Shown: positions 1 to 8,929 of the stretch, piece by piece | Numbering within the stretch: position 1 is the stretch's first letter | Layout of the letters: each line of letters begins with the position of its first letter | Assembly: GCA_030529225.1 (NCBI GenBank) | Contig: JAUMXH010000011.1 | Coordinates: 1-63,429, forward strand | Reading direction: 5' to 3' | DNA from: Bacillota bacterium | GTDB lineage: Bacteria > Bacillota > Clostridia > Peptostreptococcales > Acidaminobacteraceae | DNA: 63,429 nt | The notes under the pieces: generated by a model | Database searches by the model: none | The model's input: the letters and a program-made list of their open reading frames with translations, nothing else | Told to the model about the DNA's origin: nothing | Translations under genes and position numbers: made by a program

Positions 1-204
1 ATGAAAGCAATCAAAAAAGAATCCGAAAACATCCGCATCGCGAGCGAGCTCCTCCAAAACAATGAGCGGGTGAGCAGGGATGTCGATGTGTTGGCGGAAC
101 TGATCGACACGGATCTGAGAGAGAGTCTGCCGCCACAAATTTTGGCCGTCATCGCCGCAGTCTTCAAGGTTGTCGACGAGATGGAGGGAGGACACTCCGT
201 ATGA
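1..204 (+). CDS. FlhB/YscU-like C-terminal domain protein, probably cut by the window edge
   Basis: The frame is open from base 1, and the ATG at position 1 may be internal. The 67 residues resemble the cytoplasmic C-terminal domain of FlhB/EscU, as in the small stand-alone YlqH type: a helix, then an acidic stretch, then 'SLPPQILAVIAAVFKVVDE', which parallels the 'IPPELYQAVAEVLAFVY' end of that family. The family's first segment (about 25 residues before this) is missing, so the gene probably starts upstream. No membrane segments are visible. The stop overlaps the next gene by 4 bases (ATGA), so the two are probably translated together. A flagellar-export link is inferred from family only. 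Confidence 0.55.
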   Translation: MKAIKKESENIRIASELLQNNERVSRDVDVLAELIDTDLRESLPPQILAVIAAVFKVVDEMEGGHSV

Positions 205-638
205 AGATAGATAAGATCGGCCCGAGCGCGGGGAAGACCAGAACCGTCAGCAAAAAGAACGAGACCGCAGGCTCCGGCTTTCTCAATTTGATGCAGGACA
301 GGAAGGATGCCGAGACCAGGGACGAACTCAACAAGATGCTCAAAAAAATCAAGGACAAGGGCGAGGAGCTCGTAGAGTCGAAAAACATTGAGCTTTTGGT
401 CGAATACAAGAAAAGCGTCAAAGACTTTGTCACCGGGGCGGTGAACTTCGCCTTTGAAGTGGTCGATAGAAAGGGCAGATCGCGAATCGGGCGCGCCAAG
501 ATTCTGAAGATTGTGAGTCAGATCGATGACGAGCTGGTCAAAATTACCGAAGAATTTTTGTCGGAGGAGAGAAATAAGCTCAATTTGCTTAGAAAAATCG
601 GCGAATTGGGTGGACTTTTGACCAACATCTATGTATAA
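201..638 (+). CDS. YaaR family protein (DUF327)
   Basis: This 145-residue cytoplasmic protein is mostly helical. It has a basic N-terminal segment, a charged helix around 45-75, the motif 'YKKSVKDFVTGAVNFAFEV' near 69-87, and a C-terminal helix ending in 'LGGLLTNIYV'. The order and length fit the YaaR/DUF327 family, whose biochemical role is not established. The start at 201 overlaps the upstream stop, and a GGAGGGAGG run lies inside the upstream gene. Pairing with an FlhB-like gene and the chemoreceptors further along is compatible with a motility-related role, but that is inference. Confidence 0.72.
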   Translation: MKIDKIGPSAGKTRTVSKKNETAGSGFLNLMQDRKDAETRDELNKMLKKIKDKGEELVESKNIELLVEYKKSVKDFVTGAVNFAFEVVDRKGRSRIGRAKILKIVSQIDDELVKITEEFLSEERNKLNLLRKIGELGGLLTNIYV

Positions 639-642
639 TAAC

Positions 643-671
643 TTGAATCTGCGGAAAAAATAGGATATAAT
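643..671 (+). promoter_or_regulatory. Sigma-A promoter for greA-lysS
   Basis: TTGAAT (643-648), a 17-base spacer and TATAAT (666-671) match the housekeeping consensus at 10 of 12 positions. It lies just after the YaaR stop and about 115 bases before the greA start, leaving a leader of roughly 110 bases in which no clear structure was found. Confidence 0.75.
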
Positions 672-786
672 TTCACAGTATTTGCAGACGCGGCTTTGTC
701 AAATACGAGTGTCAGCCATCATTGCTATAGTTTGTAAAACATTGCAAGCTGCAGCACCTGATGGTTTTTGTTATAGGAGAATAAAA

Positions 787-1263
787 ATGAGTACAAATTA
801 CGAAATTACGCAAGAGGGATTGGACAAGCTGAAGGCGGAATACAACGAAATTGTGAATGTAAGATTAAAAGAAATCGCCTTAAAAATCAAGGAAGCGAAA
901 GATTTTGGAGACCTCAGCGAGAATGCGGAATACGACGAGGCGAAAAAAGAGCTTGCCGAAGTAGATGCCAGAAAATTTAAGCTGGAGAATTTTATTGAGA
1001 ACGCGATCGTAATCGATGTCGCGAATGTAAATATCAAAGCGGTTTCCCTCGGCGTGACCGTGACCTTGCACGATTATGAATTCGATGAGGAAGTGACTTA
1101 TAAGATTGTCGGAGAGACGGAATCGGATCCTATGAACGGGTTGATTTCAAGCACCTCTCCTGTCGGCTCTGCCCTGATCGGCAAGAAGAAGGGTCAAGAG
1201 ATTGAAGTCCAGATTCCTGACGGCATTGCCAAATATAAGGTGTTAAAAATCGCAAAAAAATAA
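787..1263 (+). CDS. greA: Transcription elongation factor GreA
   Basis: GreA binds the RNA polymerase secondary channel and stimulates cleavage of backtracked transcripts. The 158-residue protein has the usual length: an N-terminal coiled coil (about 1-75) with the catalytic tip 'GDLSENAEY', where D42 and E45 match the two acidic residues known in E. coli GreA, followed by the C-terminal FKBP-like domain. The frame stays open upstream to 682, but the ATG at 787 follows AGGAGA at good spacing and gives the family start, so the upstream residues are not counted. lysS follows 34 bases later, and the two are probably co-transcribed. Confidence 0.95.
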   Translation: MSTNYEITQEGLDKLKAEYNEIVNVRLKEIALKIKEAKDFGDLSENAEYDEAKKELAEVDARKFKLENFIENAIVIDVANVNIKAVSLGVTVTLHDYEFDEEVTYKIVGETESDPMNGLISSTSPVGSALIGKKKGQEIEVQIPDGIAKYKVLKIAKK

Positions 1264-1297
1264 GAACAACAGTTTCCGTTAGATAGAGGGGGTTATT

Positions 1298-2776
1298 ATG
1301 GAACAGTACGGAGTTGAGCAAAACGAACAGGTGCAACTGCGAATCGAAAAGCTGAAAGCACTCAAGGCGGAAGGAAAAGACCCACATAAAATCAGCAAAT
1401 TCCAAAGAACACATAGAACCGAGGAGATCAAAAAGCTCTTTGAAGAACTCGAGGGAAAGGAAGTGGTCATCGCCGGAAGAATGATGTCCAAACGAATTCA
1501 GGGCAAGGCCGGCTTTATCGACGTCCTCGACGGGGATACCAGAATCCAGGTCTATGTGAGAAAGGACAGACTCGGCGAAGAGGAGTTTGCGGCCTTTAAA
1601 TCGGTCGACATCGGCGATATCATCGGGATTGAGGGAGAAGTCTTCAAAACACAGGTCGGTGAAGTATCCGTAAAGGCGAGCAAGTACACCCTGCTGACCA
1701 AGTCTTTACAGGTTTTGCCTGAAAAATTCCATGGCCTCAGGGACATCGATTTACGCTACAGACAGCGCTATGTGGACCTGATTATGAACCCTGAGGTGAA
1801 GCAGACCTTCATCAATCGTTCTAAAATCATTAAAAAGATCAAGGAAGTTTTGGACAAAAAGGGTTATCTTGAAGTGGAAACCCCTGTTTTGAGTTCCATC
1901 GCCGGCGGAGCGACCGCAAGACCCTTCATCACCCACCACAACACCCTGGACATCGACATGTATATGAGGATCGCGAACGAGCTCTACCTTAAGCGACTGA
2001 TCGTGGGCGGCTTCGACAAGGTCTACGAGATGGGTAAGATGTTCAGAAACGAAGGCATGAGCGTCAAACACAACCCGGAGTACACTGCGATGGAGCTCTA
2101 CGCGGCTTACGAGGACTACGAGTATATGATGGACATCACCGAGGAGCTGATTTCCGAGGCTTGTAAGGCGGTCAACGACTCGCTCAAAATCAACTTTAGA
2201 GGCACGGAGATTGACCTGACCCCGCCGTTCAACAGGGTTTCGATGCACGAGATGGTAAAAGAAAAGACTGGCGTGGATTTCTATGCCTTAAGCGCAGAGG
2301 AAGTTGTAGAAGCAGCCAAGAAATTAAAGCTGGAAACGGCACCGCATCTGACTGTGGGGCACTACATCAACGCGGCCTTTGAAGAATACTGTGAGGAAGA
2401 CTTGATTCAGCCGACCTTCGTGATGCACCACCCGGTCGAAGTCTCTCCGCTCTCAAAAAGAAATGCGGACGACCCCAGATATACGGACCGATTCGAGCTC
2501 TTCATCTACGGCTGGGAATTTGCCAACGCCTTCTCCGAGCTGAACGATGCGATTGATCAAAGAAAGAGGTTCGAAGACCAGCTCAAGCAGAGAGAGGCCG
2601 GAGACGACGAGGCGCACCAAATGGACGATGACTTCATCAATGCGCTGGAAGTCGGGCTTCCTCCGACAGGCGGGCTCGGCATCGGAATCGACAGGTTGAT
2701 TATCCTGCTCACCAACGCGGATTCCATCCGGGATGTCATCCTCTTCCCGACCATGAAGCCGATTGAACAGGCATAG
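1298..2776 (+). CDS. lysS: Lysyl-tRNA synthetase, class II
   Basis: Charges tRNA-Lys with lysine in the cytoplasm. The 492-residue protein has an N-terminal OB-fold anticodon-binding domain (about 55-165, starting '[11 protein letters not shown]') and a class II catalytic core. Motif 2 is seen as '[15 protein letters not shown]' and motif 3 as '[10 protein letters not shown]' near the C-terminus. The length matches bacterial LysS. An AGAGGGGG ribosome site precedes the ATG. It sits directly behind greA, a common Bacillota arrangement, and is closed by a strong terminator at 2833-2864. Confidence 0.97.
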   Translation: MEQYGVEQNEQVQLRIEKLKALKAEGKDPHKISKFQRTHRTEEIKKLFEELEGKEVVIAGRMMSKRIQGKAGFIDVLDGDTRIQVYVRKDRLGEEEFAAFKSVDIGDIIGIEGEVFKTQVGEVSVKASKYTLLTKSLQVLPEKFHGLRDIDLRYRQRYVDLIMNPEVKQTFINRSKIIKKIKEVLDKKGYLEVETPVLSSIAGGATARPFITHHNTLDIDMYMRIANELYLKRLIVGGFDKVYEMGKMFRNEGMSVKHNPEYTAMELYAAYEDYEYMMDITEELISEACKAVNDSLKINFRGTEIDLTPPFNRVSMHEMVKEKTGVDFYALSAEEVVEAAKKLKLETAPHLTVGHYINAAFEEYCEEDLIQPTFVMHHPVEVSPLSKRNADDPRYTDRFELFIYGWEFANAFSELNDAIDQRKRFEDQLKQREAGDDEAHQMDDDFINALEVGLPPTGGLGIGIDRLIILLTNADSIRDVILFPTMKPIEQA

Positions 2777-2832
2777 AGCAGAGGAAATCTGCAACAGAAC
2801 GGGCAGTGAGCACGCGCTCGCGCCCGCGGTAC

Positions 2833-2864
2833 AAATGGGCATTCCGCTATGGAACTGCCCATTT
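2833..2864 (+). terminator. Rho-independent terminator after lysS
   Basis: AAATGGGCA (2833-2841) pairs with TGCCCATTT (2856-2864). The stem continues as TTCC/GGAA with one bulged C at 2855 around a 5-base loop, and a T run follows. It separates greA-lysS from the next operon. Confidence 0.8.
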
Positions 2865-2890
2865 TTCAGAAGTGACGAAATGAGAGTGGA

Positions 2891-4096
2891 ATGAAAGAAT
2901 CTAAGAGAAACTACCTGCTGCTTGTCATGGTCTTTGCGAGCATGCTGACCATCTCGATTGCCGAGAACGCCAAGGGCATCTTTGTGCCGGCCTTTAAAGA
3001 AAGTTTTCGAATCGATGACGTGAGCATTGGAATCATGCTGTTTTTGTCCTCCTGCTCCTATATGCTGGGAACCATGCTGGCCGGCTATCTGATCGACCTG
3101 ATCAGCCGAAAAAAGACCATGCTCACAGGAGTCCTCCTGCTGATGACGGGCATCTTTCTGATTATCCGAACGGATCAAAGCATGTTTTTTTACTTAAGCT
3201 TTGTGCTCAGCAATGTGGGAATGGCCTTCCTGGGCCTTTCGGTGAACACGCTGATCCCGGGCCTCGGACTCAGGAACGCGGCGGTCGTGATGAACCTGGT
3301 TCACTTCTTCTACGGCATCGGGGCGAGCACGACCCACAAGAGCTTTGGAATCCTGCTCTCAAAAGGATTCAGCTATGCTGAAATCTACTACAGTTTGCTG
3401 GCGATGGCCGGCCTCCTCTTCCTCTTCATCGCCGCCTCAAGGTTCAAAGAGGAAAAAGGGGAAGAGATTCGCGCCAAGATTCGCTTCAGCGCGCGGGACA
3501 AGGTTCTCATCCTGATTCTGGGAATCGGGCTCGGGCTCTACATTTCCGCGGAAATTCAGACCGGCAACTGGATCATCGACTACATCAAGACGGCGATAGG
3601 CTTTGACGAGAACACGGCCTCCAACTACTCGAGCTTTTTCTTTTTGAGCTTTGCATTGGGCAGACTCTTCGGCGGTTTCGTGGCCGAAAAAACAGGCTAC
3701 CTGAGGAGCGTCATCGTTTCCCTCAGCCTGGCCTTCCTGCTCTACTTCTTCGGGCTTCGCTCGGGGGCCGGAGGACTGGTCATGCTATCCGCTTCCGGCC
3801 TCTTCTTTGCGATCGTCTTCCCTACCGTGATGCTCAGCGTCAGCAAGATCTTCCCGAACGCCTTAAACAAGGCCTCGGGCGTGGTGGTCAGCATCGCCTC
3901 GGGAACCAATATGCTGATGGGCTTTGTGATCGGCTATTCATCAAAACAAGTGGGAATCTGTGTCGCGATGTACTGGATTCCGACCTGTCTCTTCCTCAGC
4001 GCCGCCTTACTTTTTTGGGCGGGAAGGCGCAGTTCGGGGTATCATGGAACTGTGCGGCAAACAGGGTCGGCAAGACAAACAGAGACAGGAAACTAA
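2891..4096 (+). CDS. Major facilitator superfamily transporter
   Basis: A 401-residue polytopic membrane protein with about 12 hydrophobic segments. After the second helix comes 'GYLIDLISRKKTML', the loop 2-3 signature of MFS carriers (G-x-x-x-D-x-x-x-R-K/R). A central hydrophilic loop around 188-206 ('RFKEEKGEEIRAKIRF') divides two six-helix halves. The substrate is not evident; the architecture resembles sugar-type MFS permeases. The last 25 residues are polar and of low complexity. It begins 26 bases after the lysS terminator and ends 18 bases before the AAA+ gene, so it may be the first gene of that operon. Confidence 0.85.
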   Translation: MKESKRNYLLLVMVFASMLTISIAENAKGIFVPAFKESFRIDDVSIGIMLFLSSCSYMLGTMLAGYLIDLISRKKTMLTGVLLLMTGIFLIIRTDQSMFFYLSFVLSNVGMAFLGLSVNTLIPGLGLRNAAVVMNLVHFFYGIGASTTHKSFGILLSKGFSYAEIYYSLLAMAGLLFLFIAASRFKEEKGEEIRAKIRFSARDKVLILILGIGLGLYISAEIQTGNWIIDYIKTAIGFDENTASNYSSFFFLSFALGRLFGGFVAEKTGYLRSVIVSLSLAFLLYFFGLRSGAGGLVMLSASGLFFAIVFPTVMLSVSKIFPNALNKASGVVVSIASGTNMLMGFVIGYSSKQVGICVAMYWIPTCLFLSAALLFWAGRRSSGYHGTVRQTGSARQTETGN

Positions 4097-4114
4097 GCTA
4101 GGGGGAGAAGCGAT

Positions 4115-5623
4115 ATGAATATCAAAGAGGCAAAAGAGCAGATACAAAACGCCATCAGGGCGTATTTTACCAAAGATGAGAACGGGGACTTTATCATTCC
4201 GGCTCACAAACAGCGCCCGGTCTTTCTGATGGGACCTCCCGGAATCGGCAAAACCGCCATTATGGAACAGATTGCGAGCGAGATGGGAATCGGACTCCTC
4301 TCCTACTCCATGACCCACCACACCAGGCAGAGCGCGCTCGGCCTGCCCTTTATTGAGAAAAAGGTCTACGACGGCAAGGAGTACGCGGTTTCGGAATACA
4401 CGATGAGCGAGATCATCGCCTCGATTTACGATGTGATGGAGGAGAGCGGCGTGAAAGAGGGCATCCTCTTTTTGGATGAAATCAACTGCGTTTCGGAGAC
4501 CCTATCCCCGATCATGCTTCAGTTTTTGCAGTATAAGGTCTTCGGGAAGCACAAGGTTCCCAAAGGCTGGATCGTCGTGACGGCCGGCAACCCGCCGGAA
4601 TACAACGACTCTGTTCGGGAATTCGACATGGTCACCTGGGACAGGCTGAAGCGAATCGATGTGGAAGCGCGCTTTGATGTCTGGAAGGAGTACGCCTATA
4701 AAATCGGCGTGCACCCCGCCATCATGAGCTACCTGGAGATCAAGAAGGACTGCTTCTACAAGGTCGAGCAGGCGGTCGAGGGAAAGAGTTTTGTCACCGC
4801 GAGGGGATGGGACGACCTGAGTCAGATGATGTTTCTGTACGAACAAAACGAGATCAAGGTGGACGAGACCCTCATTTCCCAGTACCTGCAAAACAAGCAG
4901 ATCGCGAGCGATTTCAGCATCTACTTGGACCTCTTCAACAAGTACCGCAGCGACTACCGGGTGGATCGGATCCTGGCCGGCGCTCATGAAGAGGAACTGA
5001 TTGCTCGGGCAAAGGACGCCAAATTTGACGAAAGGCTCTCGCTGATCGGCCTGCTGCTGGATGCGATCACCCAAGAGATGAAGGAACTTGCCGCCGAGGC
5101 GGCGCTGAACGAAGGCTTCAAGCAGAACCTCTTTGCCCTGAAGGACAGAATTAGCGGCGCAGACTGCGATCTCACGGCGATTTGGCGGGAGCTGATTCAG
5201 GAGCACCATCAGAAGCTGGAGAAAAAGAAGCTGAGCAGCAGCATCGATTCGGAGCAGGAGAAGGCGCTGAAAAAACTGATTCGCTTTTCCGAGGGGCTAC
5301 TGGTGGACCTGTCCTCTCAAGCGGATTTAAAAACCGGATTCCAATTTCTGAAAGATCGGTACCTGAGCCTGGAGAACGCTTACCAAGTCAGGGGCAGGAA
5401 GATTTCAGAGAGACTCGGCAATGTGTTCCGCTTTTTGGAAGCCTGCTTTGAGGAGGGTACGGAACTTCTGGTCTTCATGAGCGAACTGAGCATCAACCCT
5501 TACACCGCAAACTTTGTCAGCAAGTTCGCCTGCAAGGAATACTTTGCGCACAACAAGAAACTTCTGCACTACGAGAGGCGGGAAGAGCTTCTGCAAGAGA
5601 TAGAAAGCCTGGAAATCGAATGA
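4115..5623 (+). CDS. MoxR-type AAA+ ATPase
   Basis: A 502-residue cytoplasmic ATPase. Walker A is GPPGIGKT (40-47), Walker B is ILFLDE (117-122), a sensor-1 Asn lies in 'TAGNPPE' (N159), and arginine-finger candidates follow in 'DMVTWDRLKR' (R177, R180). The rest (about 185-500) is a long helical region without a recognised domain. MoxR-type ATPases usually act as chaperones or remodelers together with a VWA protein; the next gene encodes one and overlaps this stop by 4 bases. An AGGGGGAGAAG ribosome site precedes the ATG. The target is unknown. Confidence 0.85.
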   Translation: MNIKEAKEQIQNAIRAYFTKDENGDFIIPAHKQRPVFLMGPPGIGKTAIMEQIASEMGIGLLSYSMTHHTRQSALGLPFIEKKVYDGKEYAVSEYTMSEIIASIYDVMEESGVKEGILFLDEINCVSETLSPIMLQFLQYKVFGKHKVPKGWIVVTAGNPPEYNDSVREFDMVTWDRLKRIDVEARFDVWKEYAYKIGVHPAIMSYLEIKKDCFYKVEQAVEGKSFVTARGWDDLSQMMFLYEQNEIKVDETLISQYLQNKQIASDFSIYLDLFNKYRSDYRVDRILAGAHEEELIARAKDAKFDERLSLIGLLLDAITQEMKELAAEAALNEGFKQNLFALKDRISGADCDLTAIWRELIQEHHQKLEKKKLSSSIDSEQEKALKKLIRFSEGLLVDLSSQADLKTGFQFLKDRYLSLENAYQVRGRKISERLGNVFRFLEACFEEGTELLVFMSELSINPYTANFVSKFACKEYFAHNKKLLHYERREELLQEIESLEIE

Positions 5624-7017
5624 TGGACGAACAAAGACCGGCCCGATTGGCCTCGGAAATCCTCGCATGGTCGCAGAGCACCTTGATTGTGAACCTCCGC
5701 TTTTTGGACTCGGCCATAGACGCCCTGCCTTTGATTCCTTATGAAGGCAGGTTCGCCTGCGATGCGAGAATCCTTTTTTACGACCCGATCTACGTGCTGA
5801 AGCAGTACAAGCGGGAGCCCAACAGCATCAACGCGGACTACCTGCACATACTGCTGCACTGCGTGTTCCGGCACTACAAGACCGAGGGAATCGAGGATGC
5901 GAGGCTTTGGGACCTCGCCTGCGACATCTGCGTCGAAGCCGTTTTGAACGAGCTGAGCCTGCCCTGCCTGGAACGCAAGCGGCAGGCGCGGCAGGAGGCC
6001 GCGCTTCGCGATCTTCGGGAGGAGCTGAAAATATTGAGTGCAAAAAAGATCTACCAATACTTGCAGACGAGCGCCCTCGAAGAGCGCGAGCTCAGCGAGC
6101 TCGAGAGGCTCTTCTACGCGGACGAGCACGGGCTCTGGTACAAGGAAGGCCGAAAGAGCCCCGAGCTCAGGAAGGCCGAGGGAAAGGATATTGAGAGCAA
6201 GGAATCTCGCACCATCAGCGCCGAGGGCCTGCAGGGAGCGAGCGACACCCGCAAGGGAATCGACAAGGAGGCGCAGGGCGAGGACGATCCGGACGAGATC
6301 TGGCAGAGCATTTCCAAGAAGATGCAGGTGGAGCTGGAAACCTTCTCCAAGAGCAGGGGGGAGAGCGCCGGGAGCATCGTCCAAATGCTCCGGGTCTTGA
6401 ATCGACAGCGCTACAATTACGCCGATTTTTTGCGAAAGTTTTCCTGTCTGAACGAATCGATCAAGCTGAACGATCAGGAGTTCGACTACATCTTTTATTC
6501 CTACGGCTTAGAGCTCTACGGCAAGGTCCCGCTGATCGAGCCTCTGGAATACAAGGAAGACTTGCTGATCAAGGAATTTGTGATTGCAATCGACACCTCG
6601 GCATCGGTCTCGGGCGAACTGGTGCAATCGTTTTTGGAGAAGACCTACAACATTTTAAAGCAGGAAGAGAGCTTCAGCAAGAGAATCAACATGAGGATTC
6701 TGCAGTGCGACTCCGGCATTCAGGAGGATGTGCGGATTCACAGCAAGGCCGAGTTTATGAACTACCTGAACACGATGAGCCTGAAAGGATTTGGATGTAC
6801 GGATTTTCGCCCGGTCTTCGATCACATCGAGGAACTGCGAAAGAACAAGGAGCTGACGCGTTTGGACGGCCTGCTCTACTTTACCGACGGGCACGGGACC
6901 TTCCCGAGCAAAAAGCCGGACTACAAGACCGCCTTCCTCTTTGTGGATGACGAGGGCAAGAGCCCCGAAGTGCCTCTCTGGGCAATCAAGCTGGTGCTGA
7001 GCGCGGAGGACTTATAG
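5620..7017 (+). CDS. VWA domain protein with degenerate metallopeptidase-like N-terminus (DUF2201 type)
   Basis: 465 residues. The N-terminal part (about 10-110) resembles the putative metallopeptidase domain of DUF2201 proteins. The motif region reads HILLHCVFRH (76-85), so the three His (76, 80, 85) are kept but the Glu of HExxH is Ile77. A charged linker (about 115-235) follows, then a VWA-like domain with the metal-site motif D325-T-S-A-S329 and a later 'GFGCTDFRPVF' segment containing the conserved Thr-Asp. It is translated with the AAA+ gene (ATGATG junction; the second Met at 5623 is an alternative start). Role as partner of the ATPase is inferred from family precedent. Confidence 0.82.
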   Translation: MMDEQRPARLASEILAWSQSTLIVNLRFLDSAIDALPLIPYEGRFACDARILFYDPIYVLKQYKREPNSINADYLHILLHCVFRHYKTEGIEDARLWDLACDICVEAVLNELSLPCLERKRQARQEAALRDLREELKILSAKKIYQYLQTSALEERELSELERLFYADEHGLWYKEGRKSPELRKAEGKDIESKESRTISAEGLQGASDTRKGIDKEAQGEDDPDEIWQSISKKMQVELETFSKSRGESAGSIVQMLRVLNRQRYNYADFLRKFSCLNESIKLNDQEFDYIFYSYGLELYGKVPLIEPLEYKEDLLIKEFVIAIDTSASVSGELVQSFLEKTYNILKQEESFSKRINMRILQCDSGIQEDVRIHSKAEFMNYLNTMSLKGFGCTDFRPVFDHIEELRKNKELTRLDGLLYFTDGHGTFPSKKPDYKTAFLFVDDEGKSPEVPLWAIKLVLSAEDL

Positions 7018-7050
7018 ACGCGAGGGACGCAAAGGAAAACAGGAAACGAG

Positions 7051-8397
7051 ATGAGAGAACAAGGATTTGAAATCGTAGAGGGCGTACTCAAGCGCTACCA
7101 TGAGAGCGGGCACGACGATCTTGTCATCCTGCCGGAAGAGATCATAGAGATTGGGGAAGAAGCCTTTCTGAACTGCCGCAACGTGCTGGAAGTCCGGTGC
7201 AACAAAGGCCTGCGCACGATTGGAAGCGCCGCCTTTTACGGATGCCTGAACCTGGAGCGCATTTCCCTGCCGGAGGGCCTGGAGCGCATCGACCGCTGGG
7301 CCTTCGTGGACTGCGCGAAGCTGCGCGAGCTTCGGATTCCCGAGTCGGTCAGGAGCATCGGTTACAGCGCCTTTTCCCGCTGCTATTCGATTACGCAAAT
7401 CAAGATCCCCGAGGACATCGAGGAGATCGATTACAGCTTTTCCTACTGCGATTCCCTGGAAGAAATCACCCTGCCCAAGCAGCTGAAAAAGATCGGCAGG
7501 AGGGCCTTTTCGGGCTGCAAATCCCTAAAGGGAATCCGGATCCCGGAAACGGTCACCGAGATCGGTTACAGCGCCTTTGCGGGCTGTAACGAGATCACGA
7601 GCCTTGTACTCCCGGAGGCCATCGAGGCGATCGACGAGTTCGCCTTCTCCTCTTGCAGCTCACTCAAAGAGCTCATACTGCCCGAGTCGATTCGAGACAT
7701 CAAGGCGGGAACCTTTAAAAACTGCCCTGCCCTTCAGACCGTAAAGTTGCCTGCCGGCATCCGCTCCATCGAAAGCGAGGCGTTTTCGGGTTGCGTCAGC
7801 CTGATCGACTTGGAGCTTCCGTGCGGATTGGAGGAAATCGGAGAGGAAGCCTTTTTGGGCTGCGAGAAGATCAAGGAGCTTTGGCTCCCGGGCTCGGTCC
7901 GTCAAATCGGCCCGAAGGCCTTTGCCGAATGTAAGAGCCTGCGAAACGTTTCCCTGCCGGACTCTGTGGAAACGCTCTACAAGCGAACCTTTGACAGATG
8001 CGAGAAGATTCACCGCATCCGCCTCAAGTTTGATCAGATGGAAGCCCTTTCGCCGGCCCTTCAGACCAAGGCGTACCTCAGCTACTGCAGTGATCCCGAG
8101 GCCTATTCGGAGAGCGATCGGGCAGCTTACGACGCCCATCTTTTTGCACATAAAAATAAGCTCCTGGAAGAGCTTATTAAACAGGACTATATAGAGGCCT
8201 TCTCCTACTTCAGCCAATCCGACCGAATCGGCATCGAGGAGATCGACCGCTACATAGAACTGGCAAATTCGATGGAGGCCAAACAGGTCACCCTGTCCCT
8301 TCTGGACTACCAAAATACTCGCTTCTCCTTTGAGCAGATGCGTTCCCAAAGGGAAGAATCGATTCGGCAAGTCCTGGACCTCGAACTCGATCTTTAA
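7051..8397 (+). CDS. Cytoplasmic BspA-type leucine-rich repeat protein (LRR_5)
   Basis: 448 residues without a signal peptide or anchor. After an N-terminal cap, about 13 repeats of 23 residues run from about 30 to 330, each close to 'AF..C..L..I.LP..L..I'; the fifth repeat is one residue short. A helical C-terminal domain (about 345-448) ends with 'YIELANSMEAKQVTLSLLDY' and a charged tail. The start at 7051 follows AGGAAACGAG and lies 33 bases behind the VWA gene, so the ATPase, VWA and LRR genes look like one transcript. The gene ends at 8397 and the opposing gene begins at 8398, with no base between the stop codons. Probably a binding scaffold; the ligand is unknown. Confidence 0.85.
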   Translation: MREQGFEIVEGVLKRYHESGHDDLVILPEEIIEIGEEAFLNCRNVLEVRCNKGLRTIGSAAFYGCLNLERISLPEGLERIDRWAFVDCAKLRELRIPESVRSIGYSAFSRCYSITQIKIPEDIEEIDYSFSYCDSLEEITLPKQLKKIGRRAFSGCKSLKGIRIPETVTEIGYSAFAGCNEITSLVLPEAIEAIDEFAFSSCSSLKELILPESIRDIKAGTFKNCPALQTVKLPAGIRSIESEAFSGCVSLIDLELPCGLEEIGEEAFLGCEKIKELWLPGSVRQIGPKAFAECKSLRNVSLPDSVETLYKRTFDRCEKIHRIRLKFDQMEALSPALQTKAYLSYCSDPEAYSESDRAAYDAHLFAHKNKLLEELIKQDYIEAFSYFSQSDRIGIEEIDRYIELANSMEAKQVTLSLLDYQNTRFSFEQMRSQREESIRQVLDLELDL

Positions 8398-8874
8398 TTA
8401 CAGGTAGAAATCATCCGCTTTTTTTGAGCAGTCTACAATCAGGAACCACAGATAAATGATGAAGAGGCTGAGGAGCACATTGATCAGGTTCGGATTCATG
8501 ACGATGCTCAAGACCGAAAGTCCCATAAAAATATAGGCGATATTCACATTCGGCACGATGTCCGACTCCAGCTCGTTTTTAATCTTGCTCGTGTACCAGT
8601 ACATCAGAATCGGCACGGTGACGCCGATCAAAAACCCGATGATGGTGATAAATACCGCGAGAGAGCCTCCCAGTATGGCCGAGCGACCGTATAACTCACT
8701 GTAGGCGAGCCCCAGGGCACCCAAACTCATTAAAGAGAGGACTCCCAGGATACAGGCCAGGACAATATGGATGATTGCGATTACTCTTAGCAAGGAGCTG
8801 ACTGCGTACGCCTTGGAAATCAGGCCCTCCCTGTCGGAAGGATCCACTTTATCAAAAATTCCTACTTTTCTCAT
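8398..8874 (-). CDS. Small four-helix membrane protein of unknown function
   Basis: 158 residues with four clear hydrophobic segments: about 28-52, 67-93, 112-126 and 129-145. The first 25 residues are charged and the tail carries 'DCSKKADDFYL'. I do not recognise the family. The start at 8874 is chosen because AAAGGAG lies 7 bases upstream; a longer frame reaching 8919 lacks such a site. The gene follows the flavin split-barrel gene (stop to start about 55 bases) and may share its transcript. Its stop codon abuts the stop of the opposing LRR gene. Confidence 0.65.
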   Translation of the reverse strand: MRKVGIFDKVDPSDREGLISKAYAVSSLLRVIAIIHIVLACILGVLSLMSLGALGLAYSELYGRSAILGGSLAVFITIIGFLIGVTVPILMYWYTSKIKNELESDIVPNVNIAYIFMGLSVLSIVMNPNLINVLLSLFIIYLWFLIVDCSKKADDFYL

Positions 8875-8929
8875 AAGAAACTCCTTTACTACCGTTTTTG
8901 TCCCGTTTACGCAGGACAAACGCGAGCGT

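Noticed and set aside
682..786. N-terminal extension of GreA by 35 residues
   Set aside because: It runs through the leader, has no ribosome site, and does not resemble GreA.
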